A model generated the notes under the pieces. It was given only the letters and a program-made list of their open reading frames with translations, did not search any database and was not told the DNA's origin. A stretch of DNA of 64,000 nt from Agapanthus africanus (taxonomy: Eukaryota; Streptophyta; Magnoliopsida; Asparagales; Amaryllidaceae): contig CM057342.1 in assembly GCA_030015575.1 (NCBI GenBank), positions 259,742,867 through 259,806,866 on the forward strand, given 5' to 3'. A program made the translations under genes and the position numbers. The number at the start of each line of letters is the position of its first letter. Within the stretch, counting starts at the first letter, position 1. This document shows, piece after piece, positions 30,235 through 40,986 of the stretch.

Positions 30235-31876
30235 CACTAGGGCCATCTGTAGCAGTGGTTGTAGTATCTCATACTCAACCATCCCATAAGAGTCTCTCTC
30301 TGGGAATAGGCCTTCGTGAGTGGATCCGCCGTGTTGTCCTCTTAGTCTGCTCTCCTAACCTTGATCACCATGGAGATCAACCATCTCCATGATCAAGTGA
30401 TACTGCCTTAGAATATGTCTGGATCACTGATGGGACCTGCGTTCCTTGGCATAATCCACAACTCCATTGTCTCACAATGGGAGGAACATAGTTCATCTCA
30501 TGAACCAATATACACCCAAACAGCCTCTTTGGTAGCATCTGAAGTAGCGATGTATCCAGCCTTTATCGTCTAGTATGCCACGGTATCTAGCTTGGAACTC
30601 TTCCAACGTACCGTCCCTTTACTGAGGGTAAAGACAATGCCTGTGACTGACACTCAGTCGTCTTTATCACCGTGGAACCATTCCAGTGATTCTCCCCAGG
30701 GTCGATTGATACCTTCTCACTACAACTAGTGAGAATCCTAACATCCATTTAGATCTATCTCATAGATCCAAAACCTAGGATTTAGTAGGTATCACTTTGA
30801 TCCTATATGGAGAATCCTAGTGATAAGTGGAGATTGACCGAGCGTAGCATAAGAAACTCTTTTCTTATCAAGAGTATGTCATCCACGTACTCTACGAGGA
30901 TCACTACCATACTCCCTACTACCTTTTTTGTTTATACAAGGTTCATCTACCATTTTGATGATGTCAAACTCTTTGACTAATTCATCAAAATAGATGTTCC
31001 AACTCCGCGATGCCTGCTTTATCAAATAAAGCATCTTGCACACGTTTCCGCTGCTCCCACTGTCTACGAAGCCCTCTGGCTGTGTACTTATAGACACTCT
31101 CTTCTAAATCATCATTTAGAAAGCTGTCATGACACCCAACCACCAGATATCGTAGTCATGGTATGTAGCCGTGGCAAGTAGGATCTGGATGGACTTAAGC
31201 ATAGATCCTTAGAAAAAGTTTCATCATGATCCACACCTGGTCAATGATGCAAACCTTTAACAAGTCTAGCTTTGAAAGTCTCAACTTTTCCATGTACACC
31301 AAGTAATCTTCTCAAGATATACTTGCTCCTGATGGGGATTTAACCCTTCAGATATCGCAACCAAAGTCCATACTTTGTTGGTGTATAAGGATTCCATCTC
31401 AGATCGCTAAGCATCCAGCCATTCTTACAGAGTCTCACTCCTGATGGCCAGCTCGAAACTAGTTGGGTCATTATCTCATGATGCAATCCTCGCTCCCACT
31501 GTCATAGAGGAACCGAAGTATCTCTCAGGTGGGTGAGGAACCCTACTAGATCGGCGGAGAGGCCGAGGTTCGTTGGTAACAATTGAATCATTTGGTTCCA
31601 TCAAATCATCTTCTGTAGTTTGCATAGCTGGAACCTTTCCAGTTCTACATAACTAACCTTGCCTCGAGTTTGTCCGGATTTTTCTTTTAGACATAGGCCG
31701 GACAACCCCAAATCTTAACTAACTTAAGACATGGGCTCTTCCCTTTCCATATCACATATGAAGTGGTAGGCATTGATTTGATTCGAACCCTATTCAATAG
31801 GTATGCAACTTCTCAAGTGCATAACACCCAAAAGGAAACAGGTAACTCAGTAGTACTCATCATAGAGCACACCTTA
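30235..31876 (-). pseudogene. CA1 reverse transcriptase and RNase H remnants
   Basis: Fragments of copia RT in several frames, e.g. 30879-31097 (QPEGFVDSGSSGNVCK, FDIIKMVDEPC). Downstream in another frame EYVDDILLI carries the YVDD catalytic box. RNase H traces (ADSTIK-like) lie nearer the LTR. Collinear with CA2 55970-57090. Frameshifts and stops preclude function. Confidence 0.75.
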
Positions 31877-32300
31877 TCATATAGGGTGTGATTGCTCCGC
31901 CCCGATATACCATCGTGCTATGGTGTATACGGAGGAGTAATGCTGAGAGAGAATCTCATTCTCCTTTAGAAAAGTCCAAGAATTTCGTGCCCAAGTATTC
32001 TCCTCCTTGATCTCATCAAAGGACATAATACTTATACCCGTGTTTTGGTTCTCTAGTTCTAACTTATATTCTGTGAATATCTCAAAAGGTTCAGACTTGT
32101 GTTTCAACAGGAACATAAGTCTGAATCTCGAAAGATTATCAGAGAACGTAATGAAGTATAAAGAACCGGTCCTGGCATGTGTAGACAGGGGACCTACATA
32201 CATCAACATGTATCATCCCAAGAGTTTACTAACTCTTTCTCTGTTTCCAGTAAACGGAGCTATGGTCATATTATCTTTTTGACATGACTGGCGAGTTCAC
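31877..32300 (-). pseudogene. CA1 integrase remnant
   Basis: Copia integrase core: YVGPLSTHARTGSLYFITFSD is the region of the first catalytic Asp, and FLLKHKSEPFEIFTEYKLELENQ follows. The SDRGGEYL region is frameshifted (SFDEIKEENTW). It matches CA2 55168-55600. Confidence 0.8.
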
Positions 32301-32628
32301 AAGATGTAAATTCAAACTGATTTAAATATGCATCTATATGTAACTCTAGCTAGTCGGGTCACATTGATCTGACCTAGTCTACAATGCCTCAAGAAGAATT
32401 CGTTCAGTTCTGAACTCTTCCTCTTGTGTGTGTTCTGTATACTAAAGAACTGTAGTTTGATTTAGAACATCAACGCTTTTAGATAACGTGCCTGAACCGA
32501 TCAACTTTTGATATAGGAAATGTTCAAAACATTATCCAACAATACAAAATTTTATCATTTCTTTACTAATAAAGAGACTGATATGATTTTGTATATCAGG
32601 TTCGGTATCTAATAACATACGTTCAGAA

Positions 32629-33020
32629 TCAATGTATAGGTAATACAGGGTGACAGTGACCGACAGACTTGGCTGCAACACTTGCCCCGTTTTCTGCCTC
32701 ATGAAACTTATCACCCGTACTCAGTTCTTTACCTATCTGTGGCCCATGTAACAAATTACATATGCGGGATCCTGATCTGGTATCACATACCCAGGACGTA
32801 AAGAATACTGAGAAACAGTTCTTTGTAATGAACACACCCGAAGATGATGCATCAGCATGCACTCTCTTCGTTTGGGCGGCACGGGAAATCTGGTATTCCC
32901 CAATTTCCTGCTCTGTCTTATAACAATTATAAGTTGGAGCGGGACCAACGTTCCCCAGCTCAGTATAACAAGCGGGTTCGGTCAATAATCCGTATTATTA
33001 TCTTGATTAAGGCGTGATAT
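32629..33020 (-). pseudogene. CA1 gag remnant and protease
   Basis: Contains TEPACYTELGNVG and the protease start WVCDTRSGSRICN (DTG mutated to DTR). It is collinear with CA2 54409-54930. The ATG used in CA2 is ATA here (33018-33020). No capsid domain is present. Confidence 0.75.
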
Positions 33021-33459
33021 GGTCGCAACCTGGAGAGAGAGAGAGAAGAAAACACTCAGCATGCGCTCTTGCAAGAATAGATTGGTTATTATTTTATCTA
33101 ATCAGGATGGCTCCCACTGCTTTTTATCAAATCTTCCTTCAAACCCTAAAAGGAAAGACTAGCCGGGATTAATTACACACTACAAGTTCGCCAATCTTTC
33201 AGCCAGGCCAGTGTCGGTACTTTGAGGGAGGTCCCCCATGCTTTCGCACGAACCTAATTACTGTAAACCTCGTTTTCCCAGAGGCGTAACCTCGTTAACA
33301 CCTTTCTAGACACCTACTTGATCGGCTAATTGTAATGTATAAAACTCTCCCAGGAGTAACTCTTACTCGCAGCGGGTATCGGGATCCAACTATCTCATAG
33401 AAGGTATGCAATCTCATTGCAAATTTCAACACTTGAAATTCCCGATAATATTTTGCCCC

Positions 33460-33706
33460 TAGCAGCTATATGACCTTAACATAGTCAACAAATCATAAGT
33501 GCTAGTCAAGTTCAACCCGTCATTTCCCGATTGAATTAAACCCACCCGCACGACCCTTAACATAGTCAACAAAGTCGCACGACTACCCTAATCCAATCAC
33601 ATCATATGCTTATGCAGATAAGCACTAATTAGCTACCGCACACTACGCCTTAACATAGTCAACAAACGTAGCACGAATACTAACTAGTACTTATCAGAAA
33701 TGACGG
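33460..33706 (-). ncRNA. structured leader domain of CA1
   Basis: Minus-sense fold. Closing stem CCGTCATTTC/GAAATGACGG (33697-33706 with 33517-33526) encloses two long hairpins, followed by a third. All three apices read TTTGTTGACTATGTTAAGG. The outer stem of hairpin 1 is a 16-bp pairing GATAAGTACTAGTTAG/CTAATTAGTGCTTATC with two G-U pairs. Homologous domains are in CA2 and CB3. Confidence 0.65.
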
Positions 33707-33814
33707 AGGGCTACGACAGGTTTTTCTGAAAACCTATTGCGTAATGAACTTGATATCGTTGTAGAATCAAATTATTTTTAAAATGGAGTGTTTTTGAGGC
33801 TTTTCTAGTTTTGC

Positions 33815-34052
33815 TAAAGGAGTCACTCCCGGTGAAGGGATCGTCGGTCCTTTCCTCGTCGAATGAGGTGCGGGATATATCATATATATCACTGTGCAAA
33901 GCAAAAACTCTTAAAAGCAATCAAAAGACAAACCGAGTGTGTAGCATCTGCCAGTTATTGCTAAAGGAGTCACTCCCGGTGAAGGGATCTCGGTCCTTTC
34001 CTTATCGAATAAGGTGCAGGATATATCATATATACCGCTGTGCAAAGCAAGA
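33815..34052 (-). repeat. duplicated leader box in CA1
   Basis: Two ~90-bp copies of a block containing ATCCCTTCACCGGGAGTGAC and a TTCG-loop hairpin. One hairpin is CCTTATTCGATAAGG, a perfect 6-bp stem around a TCG loop. Also in CA2 (53386-53632) and CB3 (61735-61975). Confidence 0.8.
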
Positions 34053-34873
34053 ACTGTAGCTACCTGTTTTATTTTGAAATTCGATTCTACAACATCTTAG
34101 GTTTCTTTTACTTTCATTAATCACATTAATGAAGTCCCATCATTTAAGTACCTAAACATCACAGATAAATACGACGTACACTTATGCCATCCGCATTCGC
34201 CTCGATGTCCCCTCGTGCACCGTTAGGTTAGGTAACTAACGGCAGAGCGGGGCAGGGCTAGCGCGGGTGTAAAACATAAGTAACGTCTATATAATATATC
34301 ATATATACTATATACTGTATCTATCACAGAACATCACATGATCACATCACAGATATCGCAGCAGAAGAATCATATGAAATATTGGATATACTAGGACGTC
34401 CGTGTTTTCAATACGAGCCAGTATAAAACACAGATTCCACGGTCGTGATGAATAGCCAAACCCACACCCCTAGACCCCTACGAGAGCGGCAAGCAACCCT
34501 ACTAATTCTGGAGTTAGGAGACCCGGACTCGACTCCTCGAGTTGGTCTCCCACTAGACTCCAGAACCCGGTTACTTGTGCTCCCCTCCTTGGGTCTATCC
34601 TAGTGCAGAAAAGTAAATAATATACAAACGGTGACAACATCCGCAACCTGGAAGTGCCCCAAATAAAAGAATATTACATACAAGTTTTTACATGAATGAA
34701 AATGAAAAATACTCATCTCACATAAAAAACCCCCGGCTATTCAAACACGACGATCCAATATAACATATTCAGCAACACATAACATCACATGTCATCAACG
34801 TAAGTAAATATGCGCATCCCAATTGTCGTTGACATATAGCAACGAAACCGGCGATATCACATATTACACTTAC

Positions 34874-36165
34874 GGTCACAGAAAAGAAAGTGTAAAACTA
34901 CAACAGTTGGAATCCGCAACCACCTCAGACATCGCATGCCTGACCAAATGAATTACTTAGACATCGCATGCCTAACAATTATAAACCCCGCATTTTAGTC
35001 TCATTATCGAAAACTCTTTTCAATATCAAGTCGGGGAATTCAACAAGATTCCCGACATCCTGATCGAATGCTCGTCGCAAACTTCAGTAGGCGGCCGCAC
35101 CCCCGACGCCGTCGACGAAGTGCACCAAGGCGGAACACCGCCACCGCGAGCACCCAAACGGATGCTTTCGGCGACGGGGTTCTCCTGCAGTCACTTGGTC
35201 GGGGCTATGGAGTGAGGCTGTCTATTAAGTTTACCCGGCGAGTATCCGCGTACGCTACGTGATTGCGACGGACTTTTGATCACATCAAAATTCCGTGGCA
35301 ACCGATCATGTGAGACTAAACTGCTACGTTTATAACATTCATTTAGTTATCTCATAACTTATTGTGAATTCCAATTATTGTATCACATTCCAGATAAACA
35401 GAAAATGTTAAACTTTTCGATCGAACAGTCAAACACCCAAGTTTTCCCGATACAGATCAACACATGAAACAAGTCTAACAACATTCAGTTCGTGCCTCAG
35501 TACCAACGGTCCAGCCGTAGAAGGGTCAAGCCAACGCCTCACATGTGGCACGCCGTACTGCCCCAAACCCGAAGGTTCAAAGGGCAGTTCAAGACGGTCA
35601 CATAATCGAGTTAAGGTTTGTTGTCTTCTAGAGGGTCCATCGCGTTACTTGCACTACTTAGAACGTCGTTAAACTACGGAAAAATCCAACACTTGGAAAT
35701 TTCCCGACAGGGGAAAAATTGGGTATTTATATCCGGTCGAACTTTTTAACATATTCAAAAAATTATCCGGAAAGCCACACAGACAAAATTTGATACTCCG
35801 ATCGAAACACCGAATCCCCAAATCAACTCCAGAAAATTCAACTCTTGAATAAATTTTAAAAATACCCAGAAACTCCAGCATAATATAATAGAAGTTACTG
35901 TGCAATCAATAGAGGATGACGTCATCAAAGTGCGGCGGAACCGCCGCAGAAGCCAGGCTTCTGCCGCGCTTCCGCCGTGGTTTGTACTGTTCATGGAAAA
36001 AAAATTGCACCGTAATTCTTATAATTCCCTGCTGAGTTTTCTGCATATTTTTAATTTTGAAAAAACCAAGTTTTTAGAAAAAGGACAGAGAGCATTTTCC
36101 GGGTTGGGTTTTCGGTTCGTTCAGACTTCAAATTCCGTCTAGACTTTGCCTAAGGCTCTAGCTAG
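34874..36165 (-). other. CA1 leader upstream part
   Basis: Non-coding region between the PBS and the candidate intron. It holds the PBS-proximal hairpin (35932-35979) and, at ~35090-35200, a GC-rich block also present in CA2 (52130-52250). No supportable gene. Confidence 0.7.
35932..35979 (-). ncRNA. PBS-proximal GC-rich stem-loop of CA1
   Basis: In minus sense the stems GGCGGAA/TTCCGCC, CGC/GCG and GCAGAAGC/GCTTCTGC close a 3-nt loop. It sits ~190 nt downstream of the PBS. Equivalent hairpins with different stem sequence lie at the same distance in CA2 and CB3. Confidence 0.7.
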
Positions 36166-36177
36166 GCTCTGATACCA
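36166..36177 (-). promoter_or_regulatory. CA1 primer-binding site
   Basis: TGGTATCAGAGC in minus sense, one base after the LTR. This is the standard initiator-Met tRNA complement of plant copia elements. Confidence 0.92.
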
Positions 36178-36178
36178 C

Positions 36179-38404
36179 TGTAGGGTTCCTAGGCACTCTC
36201 AAGAGGTCTCACAAGGCATCAACCATGCCAATTTAAAATTTTACGGTGCCGAGAAACCCTAAACTACGGATCGTTGGCTAGATTTCTAGGCGAAAATGAA
36301 ACTAGTTAACACTTAACTAAGAGATACGGAAATACAACCTTTGTAGATCCGGTTCTCCACCTCCATAGCTCCGCAATGAAGTCTCCTCGCTGTCCATAAC
36401 AAGTCCCGGGCTCTAGCGTCGGCTTCATCGGAGAATGGACGGGCTAGGTCATCGATGTCCATGCCGAAGATGATCTACGTCGAGGCATCGCTAAATCAAG
36501 CTCCGACTTCACCAAGTCAAGAAACTTGTGAAGAAAACACACTCTACTACTTGGCAAGAGGTAGAGGATGAAGAAATAGGAAGTGGGTAGACTTTAGAAT
36601 TGGATTTCTCACTTGTTTCATCAATCCACCATTGATGAGGCTTGCTTTCTTCAAGTGAAGAAAGGAAGAAGAAGAAGAATTATCTTATGATAAGTTAATT
36701 TAAAAAAGAAAAGAATATCCAAACTTATCATAATCCTAACTATGGTTATGTGTAGAGAATTGACCAAGGTTAAAGCAATGGTTAGGGTTAAGGATGAGAT
36801 AAGAATGGTGGACAACGTCAAAGCTTCATGAAGCTTCAACTAAAGAACAAATAAAGCCACCATTCTTTTCTCTTTTCCATTTATTTTCCAAAAAATATAA
36901 ACAAATAAATAAATGAATAAATAAGTAATGGAAAAATAAAACCCTAACAATATGTTTAACCATGGTTTAATTCTTTACACTTAACCAAGTAAACATGTAT
37001 CATCAAACATGATACAAACAAGTGCATAAAAGTATATCGCATATACAATGCGCACATCCGAGTGAGAAAATCCATCTTAAGTGAACCGATACTAGTTAAC
37101 GCAAAGTAATATATCAAATATATAATTATGCATTAAATCATTAAATCAACACTTGATTTAACGATCCGGTCATATCGCATATAACCGACTAGTATCCAAT
37201 GTATCGGCTTATCGAATCAACCCTCGATTCGATAACTAGGTTATATCGCATATAACCATTCGACACATTCATCGCGAGAATGAAATACGGTATCACATAC
37301 ACGTATTATTCTCGGTCCCGCACATATCTCATATGCGCTCCTATTTCGTTTCGCTTGAGCCAGGAAACCTCTGTGTAGGACTCTAAAGACTCGTCAATAC
37401 GCCGGCAGCAGATGATGATCATATCAAACATCCACAAGCCGCAAGCGGTCTGCTAAACGTAACGGCCACCCGGGTATTAAGCGATCTAAAGATCGACGAG
37501 CAAGCCCGCTCACACTCCAGTGAATCCAACCAGTAACACTACCGTACAGTCCGGTCTGATCGTCTGATATGTCGCATATCTTGCCTAGGGGTGGTAAACG
37601 TCAGACCCCAATAGCTCAATAAGTCGTGTCGATATAAGGTCTATAACATTCGAGAAACTACTGGTAACACTTACCAGTAAATCTCAACAACCCTGGCCAG
37701 GGATTTCCTGTTATAGCCAATCGAACACAGCGCAACATCAACCCCTTATACCGGGAGAGACGAATCCCCTCCTATCGCTCATTGCCTCCATGTGATTCGG
37801 GACTGTACCCAAAAACCACCGTTTTGCACGCCCTCTTGGACGTGGTAAGATGGAAATCAAAGCACAGTGGGAACCACACAAGACTCTATGACGATCTCGG
37901 GTCAACAGACTACTCTGCACCAGTGTCACCAGAGAACTGCCATCTGACGTGAGGTATAATACCATCTGGGAGTTCTCGGCGAGTCCGTCCAGTGTACCCA
38001 GTCTCTACTGAGCACCCGTATATCATCTCTGATGTCAAACACCAATGGATATGGGATCATCCATCGCCCATCTGTATGGGTCGAGAAGGTATACGCTAGT
38101 CTACTCTGGTATATCGATGCCCCGTCTCGATACACCCACGACTGGGGACTTTGAAGGATGTACTTATGGACTACCTGTCCCCACTAGTATGATCCGCATC
38201 ATAGTCCAGGTAGTCAAGTACAGATCCTAAGGGCTTTACCAACATGTAACAGAGAGACAATCAGCATACACGTTAAGGTAAAGGGTAACCAGATAGCATA
38301 CTATCATGTCGAGCAAGAAAGTCCTCCCTATATATGTCCCAGCATCCACTACAATATACATCCTATGTACAGTAATGGCCTCTAGGGCATACATATAACT
38401 AACA
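36179..38404 (-). mobile_element. CA1 5' LTR
   Basis: 2226 bp, same length as the 3' LTR, followed by TSD GAAGC. Drives transcription leftwards. No TATA box that I would defend. Confidence 0.92.
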
Positions 38405-39136
38405 GAAGCTGTTCCCAGTTGGAACAACAGCGTCAATTTCCACCATTGGAGCTGGTGGGGTACGTCCAGATGGAGAGTTGCCCCCAGCTTTCCTCACTCG
38501 GCGCCAGTAACGACGTCGAGCATGCCTTACAGATGGGATTGTCTCAGTCATGGGAGTGACTTCATCATCCCCCCTGCTCTGATGAAGGGCTATTGCCGGT
38601 GCCAGCCTAATTAAGACTGACGTCCGTTGAGAGGGGACGATCAATCTTTCGAACGCCGGCCTTTTGGTAAGGGGAGCAGTCTTGATGACTTCGCCGGAAG
38701 CAGGAGTTGGAACGGCCAGTCTTGCGAAGACCAATCCTTTAGTAGGAGAAGCCCCTTCGACGACTTTATCTGCCAGAACTGGAATGGCTATCCGCTTCGA
38801 GATAACCCTTTCAGGTATCGCTAACCTCTTTGCGGGCCCACTGGAGCTTTGGCTCAGTCTGTCAAAGACCGAGGTAGCAGACTTGGACGACCCGTTGAGA
38901 GGGGCCGTGGTGGTTGCAAGTCGATCAAAGACCGACTTCTTGGGAGCTTCTTGTGATGGCACTGGGGCACTGAAGCTTGCTGGTGGGATCATGGTCCCAA
39001 AAAATAGCCCAGTAGTGGCCTGGGTCACCTGTTCCACTGGCATTGCAAAGAAGGAGGCCTCTTGGGGCCCGTAAGTCACTCCTCCGGTGGAGACGGAGTG
39101 GAAGTTGTTGTTGCAGTTGGTGCAGCTGGAAGCCAT
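38405..39136 (-). pseudogene. T2 gag N-terminal region with SVFxRL repeats
   Basis: Starts at MASSCTNCNNNFHSVSTGG (ATG at 39134-39136) and stays open to the CA1 insertion. Repeats: SVFDRLATT, SVFDRLSQS, LVFARLAVP, PAFERLIVP, SVLIRLAPA. It retains the five-C run that T1 has shortened, so this segment shows the original frame. CA1 interrupts it just after PTGNSF. A longer open frame extends upstream, but it crosses the PBS into the LTR and is not the real start. Confidence 0.85.
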
Positions 39137-39263
39137 CGATGTTATCTTTCTGCACAAAATAAAGACACTAAATCCTAGTACCTTAAACCTAGGGGAAACC
39201 ATATTAAACCGTGATTTGTTCGCAAACATGACACACGAAGTGTGGATTGGAAAGAGGAAAAGG

Positions 39264-39280
39264 TCCCACCGGGCGTGGCA
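39264..39280 (-). promoter_or_regulatory. T2 primer-binding site (mutated)
   Basis: In minus sense TGCCACGCCCGGTGGGAC, against TGGCACGCCC in T1. The third base of the TGG is changed. It is five bases from the LTR end. Confidence 0.75.
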
Positions 39281-39285
39281 GAATC

Positions 39286-40737
39286 TGTTCACCGCCGAAA
39301 ACCGGGAAGACAAACGTCTTGCCTGAATTTAGGGGCAGATGCTATTTGGATTTATCCGTCTACCTCTCCGAAGATGCCAAGCTGATTTATGGCACCGTGT
39401 ATCGGAGGTTTGGACGGATGCGGCCGTTGTAGCAGATTTCGTCAGATTCCTCCTCATTGTGAGGTTTTTTTTATTATGGGGACGCTCTTCCCTGCAGGCG
39501 CAAGCCCCTGCAGTTAATTACATTAGCGCGTAGCGATAACCACTTTATACCGCTCCAGAATGTCACTTCGTATCGTGTGTGTTTTTTTTATTTTTTGTTG
39601 CCCGGGGATTGTATATGGAGACTAATTTATGTTGTTGCCCGTAGGGCATGGATTAGTCCAAATCCGTATATTCTTAGATTTGGGTTTGGGTTGATTTAAG
39701 GATCGTTAATATTGTTTGAGATTAAGATCGACTTAAATGTTTGTTAAGGATACGTTAGTCCAATTTTAGACTAAGATCTACTTGACAAGGGTTTAGGATC
39801 ATCTTGATCCAACAAAAGAGCATTTGGGCTCTATCGTTTTAGTTTAAGGACATTACGGTCCGTTGTTAGTTTAAGGACGTTTCGGTCCATAGGGATGTGC
39901 CTGTTGATTTGGGAGTGCACCAAAGGGTTATTGGTTATCGGGACCCACCACCTCTCTGAAGACGCTGAAGAATTACAACGACATGTATCAGAGGTGTGAG
40001 AAGATGTACCCTTGATCCAATGTCCATTGGGAGATCTAGAGTCGTGTTTGGAACTAAGACTAATTTAGAAAATGATGAGCACATGGGCTCGGTTGGTCTA
40101 AGTTGGGGATTTAGTCAACTTGGACTCAACCCATTCAGTCTTTGAATAAAGTGTTAAACACTTGCTCGGGGTTCAGTCCCTTTTCTGTGAAATAATGCTG
40201 AGCTTTACTTTCCTCTTTTTTTGTTCTATTATTTTTATGGAGTGTTAAACACTCTTTATGGCGCCCACATGCGGAGCACGTGGGGTGCTTGGCGCTGGGT
40301 GCCAACTACTGGGTGCTAAGCACTCCTTATTGAACAGCGCCCACGTGAGGGACAGGTGAGGCGCTTAGCGCTGAGCGCCAAGTATTGAGTGCTAAACACT
40401 CTTTATTGAGCAGCGCCCACGTGAGGGACACGTGAGGCGCTTGGCGCTGAGCACCAAGCATTGAGTGCTAAACACTCTTTATTGAGCAGCGCCCACGTGA
40501 TGGGCACGTGAGGCGCTTGGCGCTGAGCGCCAACCAGTGAGTGCTAAGCACTCTTTATTAAACAGCGCCCACATGATGAGCACGTGAGGCGCTTGGCACT
40601 GGGCTTTTCTTTGGGTGTTCTGTTCTGAAGAGTTCAATTTTTTGTTCTTTTCTGGATCTTTGATCCCCAAGAACAAGTTCATCCCCATGAGAATTAAATT
40701 CTCATTTGTGGGAGACTTGTCTCATGGACCTCAGATC
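39286..40737 (-). mobile_element. T2 5' LTR, truncated
   Basis: Homologous to T1 14831-16700. It ends GGTGAACA in minus sense at 39286. It carries two GGAC-N6-GTCC units (39837-39890) and four ~80-bp units with CACGTG and GGCGCTGAGCGCC palindromes (40250-40610). It is cut off at 40737 by AthP sequence before its U3 start. Confidence 0.85.
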
Positions 40738-40986
40738 TAGAGTTTCTTGTTAGAAAACCTAATTGGAGAATAAAAATCAATAGGCTGAATTGATAGGATT
40801 TTATGGGTAGTATCCGCTGAAAACCCTCAGGAGACAACACTCCTCCTACTAGGGACACCTAGAGGTTTAACGGCTTGTTGCACGAGCTCAGTGCAATCGC
40901 GTTTCCCTGCGAAAGTGAGGTAGGGCTTTTTCGAGAATAAAACTAGTTTTGCTCGAGGACGAGCAAAAGATAAGTTTGGGGGTATT
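40738..40986 (+). mobile_element. 3' end fragment of a second Athila-like copy
   Basis: 249 bp homologous to AthP 48199-48444. It includes the AGAAAACCTAATTGGAG start, the TTTTGCTCG/CGAGCAAAA hairpin (40947-40968) and the PPT AAGTTTGGGGGTA. It directly precedes the AthP 5' LTR, so that LTR is also the 3' LTR of a truncated neighbour (tandem arrangement). Confidence 0.88.

Larger units (their letters stand above)
33030..34873 (-). other. CA1 candidate leader intron
   Basis: In minus sense it starts GACC|GTAAGTGT and ends with a long pyrimidine tract and CCAG|GTTGCGACC directly before the gag start. Length 1844 nt, against 1865 in CA2 and 1854 in CB3. It carries the multi-hairpin domain (33460-33706) and two copies of the CCTTCACCGGGAG box. 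Confidence 0.5.
27997..38404 (-). mobile_element. CA1: Angela-like copia element, complete in structure, coding-dead
   Basis: 10408 bp between exact TSDs GAAGC (27992-27996 and 38405-38409). Two 2226-bp LTRs differ at only about 14 positions by my count (~0.6%). In minus sense the LTR begins TGTTAGTTATATGTATGCCC with the CCCTAGAGGCC motif seen in Angela-type LTRs. The internal region has a PBS, a ~3.1-kb leader, a scrambled pol and a PPT. Coding decay is much greater than LTR divergence, so it was most likely a dead template mobilised in trans. Confidence 0.93.

Noticed and set aside
38399..39313. Long minus-strand frame starting MSSRFSAVNRFCHARW upstream of T2 gag
   Set aside because: The upstream part translates the LTR end and PBS; the conserved start in both Tat copies is the MAS(T/S)C methionine at 39136.
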